A stretch of 64,000 bases of DNA from Bathymodiolus brooksi (GCA_963680875.1 OY804579.1:30365804-30429803); one strand, 5' to 3'. Shown: positions 1-9,881, counted from the stretch's first letter. The notes: a model not told the origin generated them from the sequence alone. Translations and numbers: made by a program.

Positions 1-1362
1 ACCATGGATGTAACTTCCCTTTACACGAACATTCCCCATGATGACGGAATTGCCGCATGCAGAAAAATATGGGAACAACGAACAGATCAAGAACCTCCGA
101 CAGAATGTTTAGTAGGGATGCTTACACTAGTTCTAAAAAACAACAATTTTACTTTTGACGGAAATCACTATCTTCAAATAAATGGGACAACTATGGGAAC
201 CAAAATGGCACCCTCCTATGCCAACATTTTTATGGGGGACCTAGAAGAACGATTACTCCTCTCGTCACTTAAACAACCTCTTTCATGGTTCCAATTTATA
301 GATGACGTTGACATGAAGTGGACACATGGCGATAAAGAGCTTGATGAATTTTTGGAACATGCCAACAGTATCCATCCGTCTATAAAATTCACACACGAAG
401 TGTCGAAAACCAAAATGTCCTTCCTTGATACTACCACCACGGTCAAGGAGGGCAACATGACAACTGATTTATACTCTAAGCCCACAGACAAACATCAATA
501 CCTTTCACCCAGTAGTTGCCATCCTATGCACTGTTTTAAGAGTATCCCATTCAGCCAAGCCATTAGGGTAAAACGAATATGCTCCACTGTTGAAACCACC
601 AAGCAAAGACTAGGAGATTTACGCCATCATTTGAAGAAACGGGGATATAATGACAAAGTTATAGAGAGTGGGTTTTCAAAAGCCAGTGAAATTAACAGAA
701 ATGACCTCCTGGAATACAAAGAAAAAAAGATCAACAAACGGGTTCCCCTTGTTCTCACTTACCATCCTTCTTTAGCCAAAATTGCAGGCATTGTCCGTCA
801 TCATTGGAAAGAAATTCAAAAAAGTGAAACGCTGGCCAAGTTGTTCCCTGAACCACCCGTTGTAGCGTTCCGGCGACCTAAAAGCATTAAGGATACACTG
901 GTCAGAGCTGCGGTATCTAGACCTTCATCGACGGTCGGCCAGTGTAAACCATGTGGTGACAAGCGTTGCAAGTGCTGTCTCCAATTGCAACACACACAAG
1001 TGTTCCATAGCAAGACGACAGGAAAGGAGTATAAGATATTTTGCAATGTCAATTGCAAAACACCTAATGTGGTTTACCTCCTTGACTGTCACGTCTGCGG
1101 GTCGCAATACGTAGGAGAAAGTGTCCAACCATTCAACAAAAGAATGAATGGACACAGAAGTGACCTTACGAAAAAGACGCTCTTGCCCGTGAGTCAACAC
1201 TTTGTGTCGCCGGGGCACTCATTGGAAGACTTTGGCAGATCCAAAATTTATATCATTGACCACAATCCAAGTTGGAAAGAAAATCAAAGACAGAAAAAAG
1301 AGAGTTTTTGGATCCGCGAGTTACAAACATTACACCCGGAAGGCATAAACAAAAAGGCCTAA
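1..1362 (+). CDS. Penelope-like retroelement ORF, RT + GIY-YIG endonuclease (5' part outside window)
   Basis: Reverse transcriptase joined to a GIY-YIG endonuclease, the layout that defines Penelope-like elements (PLEs). The window opens inside the [12 protein letters not shown] (residues 2-11, motif A with its catalytic Asp), [16 protein letters not shown] (62-77, motif B), FIDD (98-101, motif C with both Asp), then the FLDTT and [12 protein letters not shown] block. A Cys cluster lies at residues 314-325 (C314, C317, C322, C325). The nuclease follows: VVYLL (356-360), YVGES (369-373), R380, H384 and Glu433 in [10 protein letters not shown]. The frame stays open for 452 codons to a TAA at 1360-1362 and is still open at base 1, so the true start lies upstream. 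After FIDD the sequence reads DVDMKW, which looks slightly diverged from the usual PLE pattern. Family assignment is firm; whether the whole element is active cannot be judged. Confidence 0.93.
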   Translation, partial: TMDVTSLYTNIPHDDGIAACRKIWEQRTDQEPPTECLVGMLTLVLKNNNFTFDGNHYLQINGTTMGTKMAPSYANIFMGDLEERLLLSSLKQPLSWFQFIDDVDMKWTHGDKELDEFLEHANSIHPSIKFTHEVSKTKMSFLDTTTTVKEGNMTTDLYSKPTDKHQYLSPSSCHPMHCFKSIPFSQAIRVKRICSTVETTKQRLGDLRHHLKKRGYNDKVIESGFSKASEINRNDLLEYKEKKINKRVPLVLTYHPSLAKIAGIVRHHWKEIQKSETLAKLFPEPPVVAFRRPKSIKDTLVRAAVSRPSSTVGQCKPCGDKRCKCCLQLQHTQVFHSKTTGKEYKIFCNVNCKTPNVVYLLDCHVCGSQYVGESVQPFNKRMNGHRSDLTKKTLLPVSQHFVSPGHSLEDFGRSKIYIIDHNPSWKENQRQKKESFWIRELQTLHPEGINKKA

Positions 1363-1795
1363 ATCTTTTGTTTTTTAACTTTTTATCCAGTGCCTGGACC
1401 TTAGCTAGTTGGTAAACTTCATTACATTTTCTCATTCTGTTCATATTTATAAATTAGTGTGCAATATACTTGAATAATATAAAGTATAAAGTTCAAGATT
1501 ATGATTTTTAGTAATTTACGTCACGATAACTGATGCTCACGTGACAATTTTTCAAATCGGATTACAGACGCTGATGAAGCTTGTCGGTCAAGCGAAATAT
1601 CCGTCGATTTCATTATAATTATAGTCTTTTTGTAGACTTATAGTTATTTTTGTTACATTTTAACATATTTTTTTGATATCGTTGTGCTAACATTTTAGAC
1701 GTTTATTTATCATTTTTGTTTGTTTGCACAGTATCGTTAACACTTGTTTCCGATCCGACATCTCGTAGATTTATACGTTGGCTACTTTTTCAGAT

Positions 1796-1798
<3 letters not shown>
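1363..1798. other. AT-rich PLE 3' flank, no gene
   Basis: Apart from the hammerhead motif nothing is recognised here. No ORF of note and no tandem repeat is visible. Confidence 0.6.
1567..1605 (+). ncRNA. Hammerhead ribozyme motif (type I, minimal stem III)
   Basis: All parts of a hammerhead core occur in order. Stem I is GACG (1567-1570) pairing with CGTC (1602-1605). The core CTGATGA is at 1571-1577. Stem II is GCTTG (1579-1583), loop TCGGT, CAAGC (1589-1593). GAA follows at 1594-1596, then a very short stem III (AUAU, 1597-1600), and the cleavage position is after C1601. One unpaired A (1578) lies between the core and stem II. Hammerheads with a tiny stem III are known from PLE terminal repeats, where self-cleavage often works better in dimers. 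Seen: sequence and pairing. Known: the PLE association. Inferred: activity. Confidence 0.82.

Positions 1799-1826
<28 letters not shown>
1799..1826. repeat. (TA)n microsatellite
   Basis: Uninterrupted TA dinucleotide run, 14 units. It forms the tail side of the minus-strand SINE that follows. Confidence 0.95.
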
Positions 1827-1984
1827 CGTCTGAAAATTAAACCAAACAGTGTTAGAATTAGATTTTAGAGCTGTCAAATTTTTGTTCTTCCCTCGACGGG
1901 ATTTGAACCCACACCATTGTTACACTGCAGCACCATTCGCTTAGCCTTACGTCCAGCGCCCTAGACCACTCGACTACATCCACT

Positions 1985-1987
<3 letters not shown>
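1827..1987 (-). mobile_element. tRNA-derived SINE (Ser/Leu-like head)
   Basis: Read on the minus strand, the unit starts near 1987 with a tRNA-like head. It has an A box TAGTCGAGTGG (complement of 1966-1976) and a B box GGTTCAAATCC (complement of 1899-1909). The distance between the boxes fits a tRNA with a long variable arm (Ser/Leu class). About 70 bp of unrelated body follows and ends in a (TA)n tract, a common SINE tail. The acceptor ends do not pair well, so this is a retroposed tRNA derivative rather than a working tRNA gene. Confidence 0.65.

Positions 1988-2015
<28 letters not shown>
1988..2015. repeat. (TA)n microsatellite
   Basis: Second uninterrupted TA run, directly 5' of the minus-strand SINE head. 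With the run at 1799-1826 it brackets the SINE, which suggests insertion into a TA-rich target. Confidence 0.95.
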
Positions 2016-2023
<8 letters not shown>

Positions 2024-2355
2024 ACAAAATGTTTAGTTCAAAGCAGACTTTTTTTTTAACCTATTTAGGGTAGCTTTCTCTTTGACTCATTCCTCATTGG
2101 GGAATTTGATTTTAATTTCTATTTATTTTCACTTAAGTTTAATTTTTTTTTGGGATGGTGACCTCTGAAAACCGGTCTGGCTGTCAATTCCAAATATCAT
2201 AATAAGTATGCATTAAATGACCTATAAGTTTTAGGCAAATTAGGACACAATTGACCTATTGAATAAGTGCCTTTCAGGACAAAAGGCGTGAGGAATTTAT
2301 ACGAGTTAGGTCATTTGACCATAGTATAATAAAATCCAGCTGAAACCCTTAATAG

Positions 2356-2572
2356 CATCCGAGCAAGTGGAGGACCAAGTCAAGGAAATGAATGAGAACA
2401 ATTTAGCTATGGAGGAAATGCCTAGTAGTGAAGACAAACCGTCACCGAGTCAACCAATGGATGGGGCAGATTATGATACTGATAGTGATGACTATAGTGA
2501 CAATGATGAAAATTATGGGGATGAGGGAAGGGTTTATAGGGTTATGTGTAGGGAGGGAATAATTGAAGAATA
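2356..2572 (+). CDS. Possible acidic exon or gene 3' end (unrecognised)
   Basis: An open stretch follows an AG at 2354-2355 and encodes a strongly acidic tail (YDTDSDDYSDNDENYGDEG) after a Ser/Pro-rich segment (PSSEDKPSPSQP). It stops at TAG 2571-2573. Composition is unlike the AT-rich flanks, so it could be the last exon of a gene whose other exons lie upstream, or a retained exon fragment. No AATAAA is seen close downstream and no family is recognised. It might instead be chance coding in an otherwise non-coding stretch. Confidence 0.25.
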
Positions 2573-2639
2573 GAACAAAACAAACTGCTTTATTTGAATG
2601 CTTTATTAGTCAACAACACAAAAAAATGTTATTGAAATA

Positions 2640-3523
2640 TTTGGGCTACCAGTTTTCAATTTGGGCCAGTGATGACATTACTTTGCCTCCATATGTCGTC
2701 AATCAACATTTTCATATTTGGATTTTCTCTCATAATTTTGAGCCAGATTGAACCAAGCTTGACATATATGTTCCTGATGGTACCTTATAATGTATGTGTT
2801 ATTGGTGCAACTCAGATATTAAACATGGCTGCCAGAAGCAGATAATGTGTTCTGATGACCATAATCTACAAAAGAAGTGTTTGCCAGTTAAAATGTTATT
2901 AGTCTACTAAAGCTAGCAAATTGTTATTACCATACCTGCCCCTAATGGGCAAGTGAACTTATGACATTACTTTGCCTCCATCTGTTGTCAATCAACATTT
3001 TCATATTTGGATTTTCTTTCATAATTTTGAGCCAAATTGGACCAAACTTGACATATATGTTCCTGATGGTACATTACAAAGTATGTATTATTGGTGCAAC
3101 TCAGATATTCACAAGGCTGCCAGGAGCAGATAATGTTTCCAGAAGACCATAAACTACAAAAGAACTGTTTACCTGTTAAAATGTTCTGTATTTCTGTTGT
3201 TTGGATGATACTTGGATGGTCCCTTATTAAGTAGTTTTTTTGTGACAATTTAAAATTCAAGATGGCCACAACAACCCAACTTATTTAGAATGTATCCTAA
3301 AATATCTTTTCCTCTTAAACCACTTGGCTAAATGATCTGAAATTTGACATAAATCATCTAACGATGGAACTCTATAAACCTTTCACATTTCAACGCAGTC
3401 GGATAACAAACATGGCTGCCATAAGAAAATCTTGTTTCTGATTGGCTGAATCCTGATAACCCAAGCCAAATCTAATACCAGGTGAGCGATGCAGTCTCAG
3501 CCCACTAAGTCTCTAGTTATTAT
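2640..3523 (+). mobile_element. 'AGCTCACC' hairpin repeat family, 5'-truncated copy
   Basis: Two similar units of about 290 bp lie in tandem (about 2670 and 2960). Each contains TTTTCATATTTGGATTTTCT, GACATATATGTTCCTGATGG and a GGCTGCCAG-type motif. The copy ends with CAGGTGAGCGATGCAGTCTC...CTCTAGTTA (about 3480-3520), which matches the 3' termini of the better-preserved copies at 11.5 and 14.66 kb. The hairpin head is missing. Confidence 0.6.
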
Positions 3524-4490
3524 TCAACTGTTGCAGTTATTTTATTGTATGATGCTGTCGTAAGTTTTGCTGTTGTTGTCATCTGTATGCAAATTTTTAC
3601 CAAATGATAATGTTTGTTCTAGTTGACCAATTCTTTCCAAATTCAACACAATGAAGCCTGGTACAGGTTTACGGTTGGGATTTATTTATGTGATCTGCGA
3701 AAAAATTCAAATACTATTGAACATAAAACATCAACTTGTTTTGAGTGATTCTTCAATAACTGTTATAGTTGCTTCAAATGCTTAACAGTTATTGTAAAAC
3801 AAATGAAATATTGTTACACACAATCAAAAAAAACAGAAAGCAACACTTCCATCAGTGCTTTCAGCACTTTGATTTTGGAAAGATGTGATGCTGTTCCTTA
3901 GCTTTTAAATGGTTTTTAGTTTTATTTGGAATGATGCGATGCTGTTCCTTAACTTTTAAATGATTTTTAGTTTTATTTTGGAAAGATGATATGGCTGCTT
4001 GACCAAGTATGCTTTCTGATCAGCTAAAATTTCAAAAAATCTTCTTGCACACCACCTTTAATGTAAAATGTTAGATGGTAGAAATGTTCCTTATATGACC
4101 TTTTACAAGTTGGCAGTAGTTTTTTGCCTATTGGAAATTAAATTCAAGATTGCCGCCGCTATATTTTAGAAAACAAGATGGGAATTATCCTGGGGTATGT
4201 GATTTTTGTGTGGATCAGAAATCCAGATAGCAATCTCTACTGGACCAAATTTTAAGAAATGGTCCATATGGAGAAATGGGGAAAAAATGTATATTTTAAT
4301 TGAACCTAAATTGTACATGAATGGGCCAGTATGAATAGGCCAAGTCGGCCACCACTACGGGACAAATTTAACATTTTGTAAAATATTGAAAAATTATTAT
4401 CTAAACTGCTGACTGCAAACGTGGCTGAAATCTTCCTTGGATGGTCCTATTCCAAATATATATGTTATTTGTGTCAATTGGCAATATTTA
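3524..4490. other. No gene; degenerate repeat fragments
   Basis: A near-duplicate of about 65 bp (GATGCTGTTCCTTA...TTTTTAGTTTTATTT) occurs at about 3888 and 3936. Diverged units of the AGCTCACC family (TTCAAGATTGCCGCC at about 4143) are recognisable. No coding sequence is supported. Confidence 0.5.
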
Positions 4491-4496
4491 AAGTAC

Positions 4497-4835
4497 ATTG
4501 GTTGTGTAATGGTTAGTGTGATAGATCGTTGATTCGAACTCTGACCAGGTCAAACCAAAGACTATAAAAAGTATAAATATTTGTTGCTTCTCCGCTCAGC
4601 ACGCAGCATTAAGGAGAAAGAGCAAAGACTGGTTGGCTCAGAATGTGTCAGGGTGGGGCAACATGTCTATCAGCAGACTGTTGTATCAGTGAGCTAGCAC
4701 TATAAATATCCAACTAAACATGTGGGTCTAGTACAAAGTAGACCTCATCATCATCTCATTGAAGATTAACTTGTTCTTGCCATGATATAGCCGAAAAATT
4801 GCTGAGTTGGTGTTAAACAACAATCACTCACTAGC
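4497..4835 (+). mobile_element. tRNA-derived SINE, full-length-like
   Basis: The head resembles a tRNA, with a B-box-like GATTCGAACTC at about 4531. The tail reads ACTTGTTCTTGCCATGATAT, then GCTGAGTTGGTGTTAAACAA and ends in CACTCACT. The same tail architecture recurs near 31.1 kb. Target duplications were not identified. Confidence 0.6.
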
Positions 4836-4914
4836 TCTCTCCTGGAAATCCAAAATGACTGCATTTACATTTCTCAGCGAGCTTGAACCCAAACAGTGAT
4901 TAGTAGTAGTTATT

Positions 4915-5014
4915 AAGTCTCCCAAATAAAGTTTGCGGGACTTATTGTTTTTGCTCCGTTTCTTATTAAGTCTCCCAAACAACGTTTGGAGACTTATTGT
5001 TTTTGCTCCGTTTC

Positions 5015-5045
<31 letters not shown>

Positions 5046-6142
5046 GTCTCCCAAACAACGTTTGGAGACTTTTTGTTTTTGCTCCGTTTCTTATTATTAT
5101 TATTATTCTTATTCTTCTTTCTTTCCGTGCACCATGAACTTGTCCACGGCAGATTTCAGGAACTACAGGACAGAATTTCATGAAACTTGGTGGAGTTATA
5201 GATATATGTTTCTAGTTGATCCTAAAGTTTTCAGATTTGTGGTAAAGGGGGTCAAAGCCATATTTTTGGGGGTTCAAAGGGGGTGGGGGTTACTATAGAA
5301 TCCTATGGGAAACTTGAAATTTCATACATTAATGTTGATAACTTCTAACTGGATAATGATAGAGACATAAAATTTGACATAGTGATAGGTCACCATTAGA
5401 GGAGCAATTCTGCGTTTTCAAAATTTTCAAAATGGCTGCCAAAACACGGCATAAAAATGGGGGGTAAAAATTCAACATTGTCCGATATCATCAAAATTTG
5501 ATATGTGGGTAGATAATGATGTCCCGAATTGATTCCCGACATTGAAAAATTTCTACTGGCCGCCATTTTCAAAATGGCCACCACAATACCGCAAAAATTC
5601 AACATTGTTCGATATCACCAAAATTTGATATGTGGGTAGATAATGATGTCCCGACATTGAAAAATTTCTACCGGTCACCATTTTCAAAATGGCCACCACA
5701 ATACCACACAAATTCAACATTGTTCAGTTTCAACGACATTTCATATGTGGGTAGATTATGATGTCCCGAAATGATTCCTGACATCGAAAAATTTCTACCG
5801 GTCACCATTTTCAAAATGGCCACCACAATACCGCACATATTCAACATTGTTCAATTTCAACGACATTTCATATGTGGGTAGATTATGATGTCCCGAAATG
5901 ATTCCTAACATCGAAAAATTTCTACCGGTCGCCATTTTCAAAATGGCCCCCACAATACTGCACAAATTCAACATTGTTCGATTTCAACGTCCTGAATTGA
6001 TTCCTGACATCGAAAAATTTCTACCGGTCGCCATTTTCAAAATGGCCACCACAATACCGCAAAAATTCAACATTGTTCGATTTCAAAGGTAGCTTTTAAT
6101 TTATTTTTTAAACTGGTTGTCTGTGGCCGGTTTGGGAGACTT
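4915..6142 (+). mobile_element. 'TCTCCCAAAC' hairpin-headed element with terminal inverted repeats
   Basis: The head contains AAGTCTCCCAAAC-AAC-GTTTGGAGACTT hairpins at 4968-4995 and 5044-5071 and a diverged one at 4915-4943. Each is followed by TGTTTTTGCTCCGTTTCTTA and (TTA)n. The 3' end, GTTTGGGAGACTT (6130-6142), is the exact reverse complement of the head's first 13 bases, so the element has terminal inverted repeats as well as a 5' hairpin. The body holds at least five imperfect units of 99-137 bp (about 5430-6080), each with CCATTTTCAAAATGGCC followed by ACATTGTTCGATTTCA. There is no transposase ORF. It lies directly upstream of the NOL11-like exon at 6458. Confidence 0.7.
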
Positions 6143-6457
6143 CATAATCGTTAGATTATAATCATATCTTGTTTGTTTTTAGCATCTGACTACCTTCTGT
6201 AGGTTTTGTGGACTGATGACATTCATGTAGACTAGTGCTCCATCTATTCTACTTCTGGTGTTTTGTATCAGAAGCTCCTGATATTGTTTAGTCGGCATTG
6301 GTGGTCGGTTGCAAAGGTCTGTATCTGTGCCGTAGATTGTGTAGTATCATCAGGGTAGTGATCCACTAGTGTAGGGTCATCAGGGTAGAAGGCCTCTTAG
6401 TAAGACTCGGTCCTGTCTCTGTAAATTAAGGTAACACATGTTTTTATTTCTTTACAG
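6143..6457. other. No gene; intronic sequence 5' of NOL11-like exon
   Basis: Stop codons in every frame and no tandem structure beyond a doubled ATCATCAGGGTAG at about 6347 and 6378. The final bases form a pyrimidine tract and AG acceptor (TTTCTTTACAG) for the exon at 6458. Confidence 0.55.
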
Positions 6458-6541
6458 ATGTTAGTTGAGTATTTATATTATTTGTTGACTAAGGGGCCAG
6501 ATGAGATAGAGGAAGTGGTCAATAATCCTAAATTAACACAG
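6458..6541 (+). CDS. NOL11: NOL11-like gene, third-last exon
   Basis: A 28-codon exon (MLVEYLYYLLTKGPDEIEEV then VNNPKLTQ), preceded by TTTCTTTACAG and ending at CAG|GTAATA. Both ends are in phase 0, as are the next two exons, and joined in order they give an uninterrupted C-terminus. The combined sequence resembles the C-terminal domain of nucleolar protein 11, a subunit of the U3 small-subunit processome needed for pre-rRNA transcription and early processing. That identification rests on remembered similarity, especially the ending CIEVLHIL compared with the human SIEVLELF ending. Upstream exons were not found between 1.4 and 6.4 kb and may lie before the Penelope-like element. The donor is repeated three more times downstream (see the 27-bp repeat at 6531-6638). 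Confidence 0.62.
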
Positions 6542-6638
6542 GTAATATTATATGATTAATTAACACAGGTACTATTTTATAATTAATTAACACAGGTAAT
6601 ATTTTATAATTAATTAACACAGGTAATATTATATAATT
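6531..6638 (+). repeat. 27-bp x4 tandem duplication of the exon's splice donor
   Basis: AATTAACACAGGTAATATT is repeated with an exact 27-bp period, giving CAG|GT at 6541/6542, 6568/6569, 6595/6596 and 6622/6623. The first copy is the natural exon end and the other three are in the intron. Use of a later donor would keep the phase but add an in-frame TAA (GTA ATA TTA TAT GAT TAA). Confidence 0.93.
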
Positions 6639-6863
6639 AATGACTATTTTTATGAGATTGACATTTAACTTTTCATTAAGCCAAGATAATTTTTTTCATT
6701 GAATAAGCATGTTAAGTAAATAAGCCTTTTCTGTGTTGTATTAATTAGAAATAAGTCATCGATTGTTTTATTATTTTACTATAAGATCATGGTAAATTCT
6801 TCTCTCTCTTATTTTTTTTTGTCATAGTGCATAATTTTATTATGTATCAGATATATATATGAT

Positions 6864-7348
6864 AGACTCAGATCGATGTCCAGTCTCTAATCGACATCCA
6901 CTCCTCAAATCAGCGTCCACTGACGTCATTATCTCTAATCACGGTCCAATTTTAGGATATTCTCAAATCGGCGTCCTTTCCAAACTCTCGTATCTATTGA
7001 CCCGCATTTTCCGTTAGGGTTGAGGTTAAGGTTAGGATTAGGGTTAGGGTTGAGGTTAAGGTTAGGGTTAGAGTTATGATTAAGGTTAGGGTTAGGGTCT
7101 GCTAAAGTAGAAGTACTCCTAAACACAATAGGATTTTATCTACAGTAAATATAAAATACATAGGCATTTTTGTCTTTTGTCATCAAGAACCCCTCATCTG
7201 GAATCTGGTCTTGTCCCTTATCCATCATTGCTTCAAAGACATTCCCTAATGGGTGTGACGTCATTGGATGTTGATTTGAGAAAGTAAAAAACGGCCATAT
7301 ATTTGAGAATTGGACGCCGATTTGAGGATTGGACGTCGATCTGAGTCT
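6864..7348. mobile_element. Foldback element carrying TTAGGG-like repeats
   Basis: Left end AGACTCAGATCG (6864-6875) and right end CGATCTGAGTCT (7337-7348) are exact reverse complements. Similarity continues inward for roughly 100 bp through repeated TCTCAAATCGGCGTCC / GGACGCCGATTTGAG blocks and TGACGTCA (about 6922 and 7257). The centre (7012-7099) is a degenerate array of GGGTTA / GGTTAAGGTTAG on the plus strand. No ORF is present. It lies in the intron 6542-8604. Confidence 0.75.
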
Positions 7349-7683
7349 GACACATATAGATAAAAAAAATTAATCAAATAGAATACAAAATTTTAAAAGA
7401 AAATTGTGCCAAAAGTTTTCGTGGCCATCTCATTGCTTTCATTAAAAATAACTACATGACTGTATATGTTCATTTTTCGAAAATACATTATTTCCATGTT
7501 TAACTTCTGCCCATAAACCCATCCCAATGCAACTTTTTAACTAGCAAATGATTTATTGTTTGTTAACTTGTTCTCATCATGAGTTGACAAACTGATTCTA
7601 CTGTACCTATCTCACGATGAGCACATACCCAAATCCAGTAAAACTGGTTTGGACCAGTAAATTTTTCAGTTTTAATTTAGAAC

Positions 7684-8198
7684 TATATACAGGGTTCGTA
7701 CAGGTGCTTGAAATCCTTGAAAGTACTTGAAAACGAAAGTAGCAAAATCAAGGACTTGAAAGTACTTGAATTCCAATAAAGGTGCATGAAAACCCTTTAA
7801 AACTACTTTTTCATTTGAACAATCTTATTCCCGCGAAATAAGTGCATGTTAACAGTCATTTTCGATCTCCAAGACTTGAATCGATGTCATGTCAACAACC
7901 TCAGTTACCCGTGGAAATATAAATAGACCTTCCCGTATCACTACACGCTTTTTGTGGAAAATCGCACTATTTCTATAAAAGGGTGTTTTCCGGAATTTTA
8001 CCGCTCAAATAAAAAATATGCATTAATGTAATCCCATCACCTGGCTTCAAGCTTATCGTTTTAATTGGTTTCCGTGACGATTCATGGGTTTTCCTGAATG
8101 TATTTCTTAATGGGCATAACATCAAACGTGTCCACTTATGTTCTAAATTAAAAATTATGAAAATAAAAAATCATAACATCGCGTAAACCCTGTATATA
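7684..8198. mobile_element. MITE with CAGGGTT...AACCCTG ends
   Basis: The ends TATATACAGGGTT (7684-7696) and AACCCTGTATATA (8186-8198) are perfect inverted repeats, consistent with CAGGGTT..AACCCTG termini flanked by a TA-type target duplication. The 5' interior carries repeated CTTGAAAGTACTTGAA blocks. There is no ORF, so it is non-autonomous. The start CAGGGTTCGTACAGG is one I recall from widespread animal DNA transposon families, but I do not assign a superfamily. Confidence 0.75.
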
Positions 8199-8264
8199 AG
8201 AATAAATTCAAGAATTTGATTCTGACCAGTAAATTCAAATTTTCATTTCGAGGACTGCCTATCA

Positions 8265-8400
8265 CCAATAAAGTAGTAAGTTCTGTGTGTGATAAAAGTT
8301 TGTCTTGACACAGGTAGGTAGTGTACTGCACCTTTCATCCACCAACAAAACTGACTGCTACAATATAATGGAAATATTGTTGATATTGACATTACAATAT
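8265..8400 (+). mobile_element. SINE fragment, diverged
   Basis: CATCCACCAACAAAACTGAC and TGGAAATATTGTTGATATTG match the central and 3' parts of the better-preserved SINE at 9056-9249, with many changes. Confidence 0.5.
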
Positions 8401-8604
8401 TCATTGAAATTGATTACATGAAATGTATTTTAGGTATTCCAACTTTTTGGTTTATAATCAATCTGTTAGATGAACACTTTGCACAATGAATTATCCCCCT
8501 TGCTTTGATTTTCATATAATGAATCTATTGTTGATTGTTTTTAGTGTAGAAGACAGACAAGCTGAATTATCTCCTCCAATTTCAGTATATATTGCATATT
8601 TTAG

Positions 8605-8712
8605 GTTGTTGACTGGTTATGTGGTGTATTAGATGGACACTTTACACAGCTCATTATCTCCCCTGATGCCAGGGTTGTTCTGGTAAACCTTCACAGTATT
8701 GTAGAGTCACAG
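8605..8712 (+). CDS. NOL11: NOL11-like gene, penultimate exon
   Basis: A 36-codon exon encoding VVDWLCGVLDGHFTQLIISP then DARVVLVNLHSIVESQ. It is preceded by CATATTTTAG, ends at TCACAG|GTTAGT, and is in phase 0 on both sides. The hydrophobic helical pattern and the DARVVLVNLH segment fit the C-terminal region of NOL11 as I remember it. The flanking introns are 2,063 and 3,419 bp and are filled with mobile repeats, while this exon is intact with no stop or frameshift, which argues for a gene under selection. Confidence 0.62.
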
Positions 8713-9055
8713 GTTAGTTATAAACTTTTTTCTTCAGATAATACACACTTTGCCTGATTTGCTGCCACATTGAGTAAACATTTTTTAATGAGATTTGAGT
8801 ATTGCAGTTGTTGACAGTGCAATGAAGGCCGTGGTTTGCCCCAAATTTTAACAGAAAAAGAAATATGACTTGAGTATCAGTTTTTAAGGCAAAACTCCTC
8901 GGGAGGATTCAGTTATTTAGAAATTGGTGCTTCATTAAATTTTTATGCCATTTATTCACAACATTATCAGAAAATTGATAAACCTAAATTTAAGGTTTTC
9001 CATGTATAGACGGGTGAAGCTACATGCCCAGATAGAAACACCTTCAATGATCCTG

Positions 9056-9249
9056 CAATCAGTGCCTATCACCACTGCTATCTCAATCTGGGTGAGGTGT
9101 ACAACATTATGTGATAAATTTTGTCAGTGGCTTGCGACAGGTCCGTGGTTTTCTCCTCCGGTTTCCTCCACCAATAAAACTGACCGCCACGATATAAATG
9201 AAATATTGTTGAAAATGGCGTTAAACACCATCAAGCAAACAAACAAACA
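9056..9249 (+). mobile_element. SINE, 5'-truncated, with 12-bp target site duplication
   Basis: The core GGTTTCCTCCACCAATAAAA, then GATATAAATGAAATATTGTT, is followed by GGCGTTAAACACC and an (AAAC)n tail. It is flanked by an exact direct repeat TCAATGATCCTG at 9044-9055 and 9250-9261, the signature of LINE-mediated retroposition. The tRNA head is missing. Confidence 0.85.
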
Positions 9250-9347
9250 TCAATGATCCTGATTAAAAGTACATTAAAAAATGTTCATTTGACTTGTCCA
9301 TTTGTAAAATTTAATTTATTTCCAACATTGCAATTCCTATTAGGTTT

Positions 9348-9881
9348 TTAGCTCACCTGACCCAAAGGGTCGTGTGAGCTATTGCTATCACTTGGCGTCC
9401 GTCGTCGTCGTACGTCGTAAACTTTTTCAAAAATCTTCTCCTCTGAAAGTACTAGACCAATGGAAACCAAACTTGGTCTGAATCATCACTAGGGTGTCTA
9501 GTTTCAAAATTGTTTCCGGTGATGCTGTGCACCAACCAACATGGCCACTGTTACTAAAAATAGAACATATGGTAAAATTGCAGGTTTTGGGCAATAACTC
9601 AAAAACCGTTAATAATATCAAAAATCTGACATGGGGTAAAAATGATCAGCACATCAAGATCTACCTACCCTGCAATTTTGAAGTAAATCTGATTACCCAT
9701 CTTGGAGTTATTGCCCTTTTTTCATCAAATTTGTAAAATTTTAATACTTTTCGTCTTATATTTCAAAAACTATAAGAGATACAGGTCAACTTTAAATTGC
9801 AAAAATGTGCTGCATATCAAGATCTACCCACCCTGCAATTTTGAAGTAAATCCCATTACCCATTTTGGAGTTATTTCCCTT
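9348..9881 (+). mobile_element. 'AGCTCACC' hairpin repeat, 5' part of a copy
   Basis: The head is TTAGCTCACCTG-acccaaagggtc-GTGTGAGCTA, an imperfect hairpin. CGTCCGTCGTCG and AAAATCTTCTCCTCTGAAAG follow, and then two units containing ATCAAGATCTACC and CCCTGCAATTTTGAAGTAAA (about 9654 and 9818). The copy is interrupted where the next hairpin head begins at 9882. Confidence 0.7.

Larger units (their letters stand above)
1..1640 (+). mobile_element. Penelope-like element, 3' portion
   Basis: The ORF is followed by about 200 bp of AT-rich 3' sequence and then a hammerhead-like motif (1567-1605). In PLEs such ribozymes sit in the terminal repeats, so 1363 to roughly 1640 is read as 3' UTR plus the start of the terminal repeat. 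The exact 3' boundary is not visible because the 5' copy of the repeat lies outside the window. Confidence 0.75.

Noticed and set aside
1888..1987. Functional tRNA-Ser/Leu gene on the minus strand
   Set aside because: A and B boxes are good, but the acceptor ends do not pair, and a SINE-like body and (TA)n tail follow.
4824..5298. Frames with poly-Ile/poly-Asn/poly-Tyr runs
   Set aside because: They arise from (TTA)n microsatellites in the element heads.
7012..7099. Telomere end or interstitial telomere
   Set aside because: The TTAGGG-like units are degenerate and lie inside a foldback element with inverted ends, so they are part of that element.
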